Of a stretch of 23,729 nt of DNA, positions 22,852-23,729 are shown piece by piece. Origin of the DNA: Chlorobium sp. GTDB lineage: Bacteria > Bacteroidota > Chlorobiia > Chlorobiales > Chlorobiaceae. The notes under the pieces were generated by a model. That model worked only from the letters and a program-made list of their open reading frames with translations. It did not search any database and was not told where the DNA came from. The position numbers and the translations under genes were made by a program. Location of the stretch: NCBI GenBank assembly GCA_026193435.1, contig JAPHUN010000299.1, positions 1 to 23,729 on the forward strand. Direction: 5' to 3'. The stretch's first letter is position 1; every line of letters begins with the position of its first letter.

Positions 22852-23729
22852 ATGGAAGATCATATCGTTATTACCGGTGCTACAGGTGTGATTGGCTCTG
22901 AACTTGCGCATCAGCTGATCGCCGAAGGTGAGCAGGTAGTTGTATTTTCGCGTTCTCCTAAAAGTGCTTCGTCAAAGATTCCCGGTGCGGCGGCATATGC
23001 CGCCTGGAATTATGACAATAGCGATGGAGAATGGACCCGGTATATCAGCGGAGCAAAAGCGGTGATACATCTGGCGGGAAAGCCTCTTCTCGATACGCGC
23101 TGGACAGAGGAGCATAAGGTTGAGTGTTATAATTCGAGAGTCGTAGGAACGAAAAATCTTGTCAAAGCTATCCAGGGGGCTGAAATAAAACCGAAAGCAT
23201 TGATTTCCGCATCTGCCATAGGATATTACGGTTCTTACGAAAACTGCGGTGACTCGCCCGACCTTGATGAAGCCGCAGCGGAAGGTGAAGATTTTCTGGC
23301 AAAGATCTGTATCGACTGGGAGAAGGAAGCAAAGAATGTGCCGGAAGGTGTGCGGCTTGTCCTGTTACGAACGGGTATTGTGCTTTCAACTAAAGGAGGT
23401 ATGCTTCAGCAGATGCTCCTGCCTTTTAACCTTTTCCTTGGCGGGCCAGTCGGTTCAGGCAAACAGTGTATTTCCTGGATTCACGTAGATGATGAAGTCG
23501 CGATTATCCGCAAGGCTGTAGAGGACTCTTCTTATAAGGGGCCGATAAATCTTGTTGCTCCTCATCCGGTTTCCATGAAAGAGTTCGCGGGAGATCTTGG
23601 ATCTGTGCTTTCAAGACCGTCTCTGATTCCTGTCCCGAAGTTTGCCTTGCAGATTCTGATGGGGGAAGGGGCTGAATACGCAAGTAAAGGAGGAAAGGTC
23701 GTTCCGGGGTTTCTGAAGGAGCAGAACTA
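22852..23729 (+). CDS. TIGR01777-type NAD-dependent epimerase (YfcH-like), 3' end missing
   Basis: The frame is open from ATG 22852 to the window edge, giving 292 codons. The N-terminal Rossmann motif is GATGVIG (9-15) directly after MEDHIVIT. HLAGKPLLDTRWTEEHK, SASAIGYYGS and LRTGIVLSTKGGML are typical of the extended-SDR subfamily TIGR01777 (YfcH, Slr1223). Near the end, VPKFALQILMGEG and GGKVVPGFLKEQ begin the DUF1731 C-terminal module, so probably only a handful of residues are cut off. The substrate of this family is generally unknown. The gene is preceded by the repeat-rich gap and no clear ribosome site is seen. Confidence 0.93.
   Translation, partial: MEDHIVITGATGVIGSELAHQLIAEGEQVVVFSRSPKSASSKIPGAAAYAAWNYDNSDGEWTRYISGAKAVIHLAGKPLLDTRWTEEHKVECYNSRVVGTKNLVKAIQGAEIKPKALISASAIGYYGSYENCGDSPDLDEAAAEGEDFLAKICIDWEKEAKNVPEGVRLVLLRTGIVLSTKGGMLQQMLLPFNLFLGGPVGSGKQCISWIHVDDEVAIIRKAVEDSSYKGPINLVAPHPVSMKEFAGDLGSVLSRPSLIPVPKFALQILMGEGAEYASKGGKVVPGFLKEQN

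Overview
The window looks like ordinary chromosome from a green sulfur bacterium (Chlorobi). This is an inference from the gene set: a cysteine-poor ArsA-type ATPase with a C-terminal HSP20-like domain beside a small coiled-coil gene, a dxr-rseP-prfA run, moderate G+C, and many starts without a clear Shine-Dalgarno site. I cannot name the species. No IS element, prophage, CRISPR array or defence system is visible.

Layout. At 1-1388 (+) lie the end of mrpD and then mrpE, mrpF and mrpG of a Na+/H+ antiporter, with overlapping stops and starts. At 1523-4616 (+) come a small membrane protein, a KefF-like flavodoxin-fold oxidoreductase and a KefB-type K+ efflux transporter. The kefB reading frame is broken by an in-frame TAG. 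Converging on it at 4738-7625 (-) is trkA-trkH (K+ uptake). Next are an unrecognised exported protein (7774-8544, -), a divergent exported MsrB (8650-9222, +), arsA (9311-10519, -) and a coiled-coil protein (10634-10942, -). The minus-strand run dxr, rseP, prfA, a frameshifted small gene and an MthK-like K+ channel fills 11134-16565. A tRNA-Val(UAC) with a good promoter is at 16741-16814. Acylphosphatase and ftsH (-) follow. pyrF and glmS (+) come next, and the window ends inside a TIGR01777-type NAD-dependent epimerase (+).

Functionally the first half is dominated by monovalent cation handling: Mrp antiport, Kef efflux, Trk uptake and, further on, a two-TM/RCK channel. That would suit a cell facing salt or pH stress. 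The second half is housekeeping: isoprenoid synthesis (dxr), membrane proteolysis (rseP, ftsH), translation termination (prfA), pyrimidine synthesis (pyrF) and amino-sugar synthesis (glmS).

The least ordinary content lies between and inside these genes. There are two broken reading frames: an amber codon in kefB, and a 7-A run that shifts the frame of the gene after prfA in exactly the way a -1 slip would repair. There are also several dispersed non-coding repeats: a ~140-bp element with short terminal inverted repeats plus a half copy 10 kb away, a hairpin with a conserved 12-nt loop present twice, a GTTGA-rich inverted repeat between kefB and trkH, and a mosaic of repeats between glmS and the epimerase. 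I see no convincing new enzymatic or defence system.
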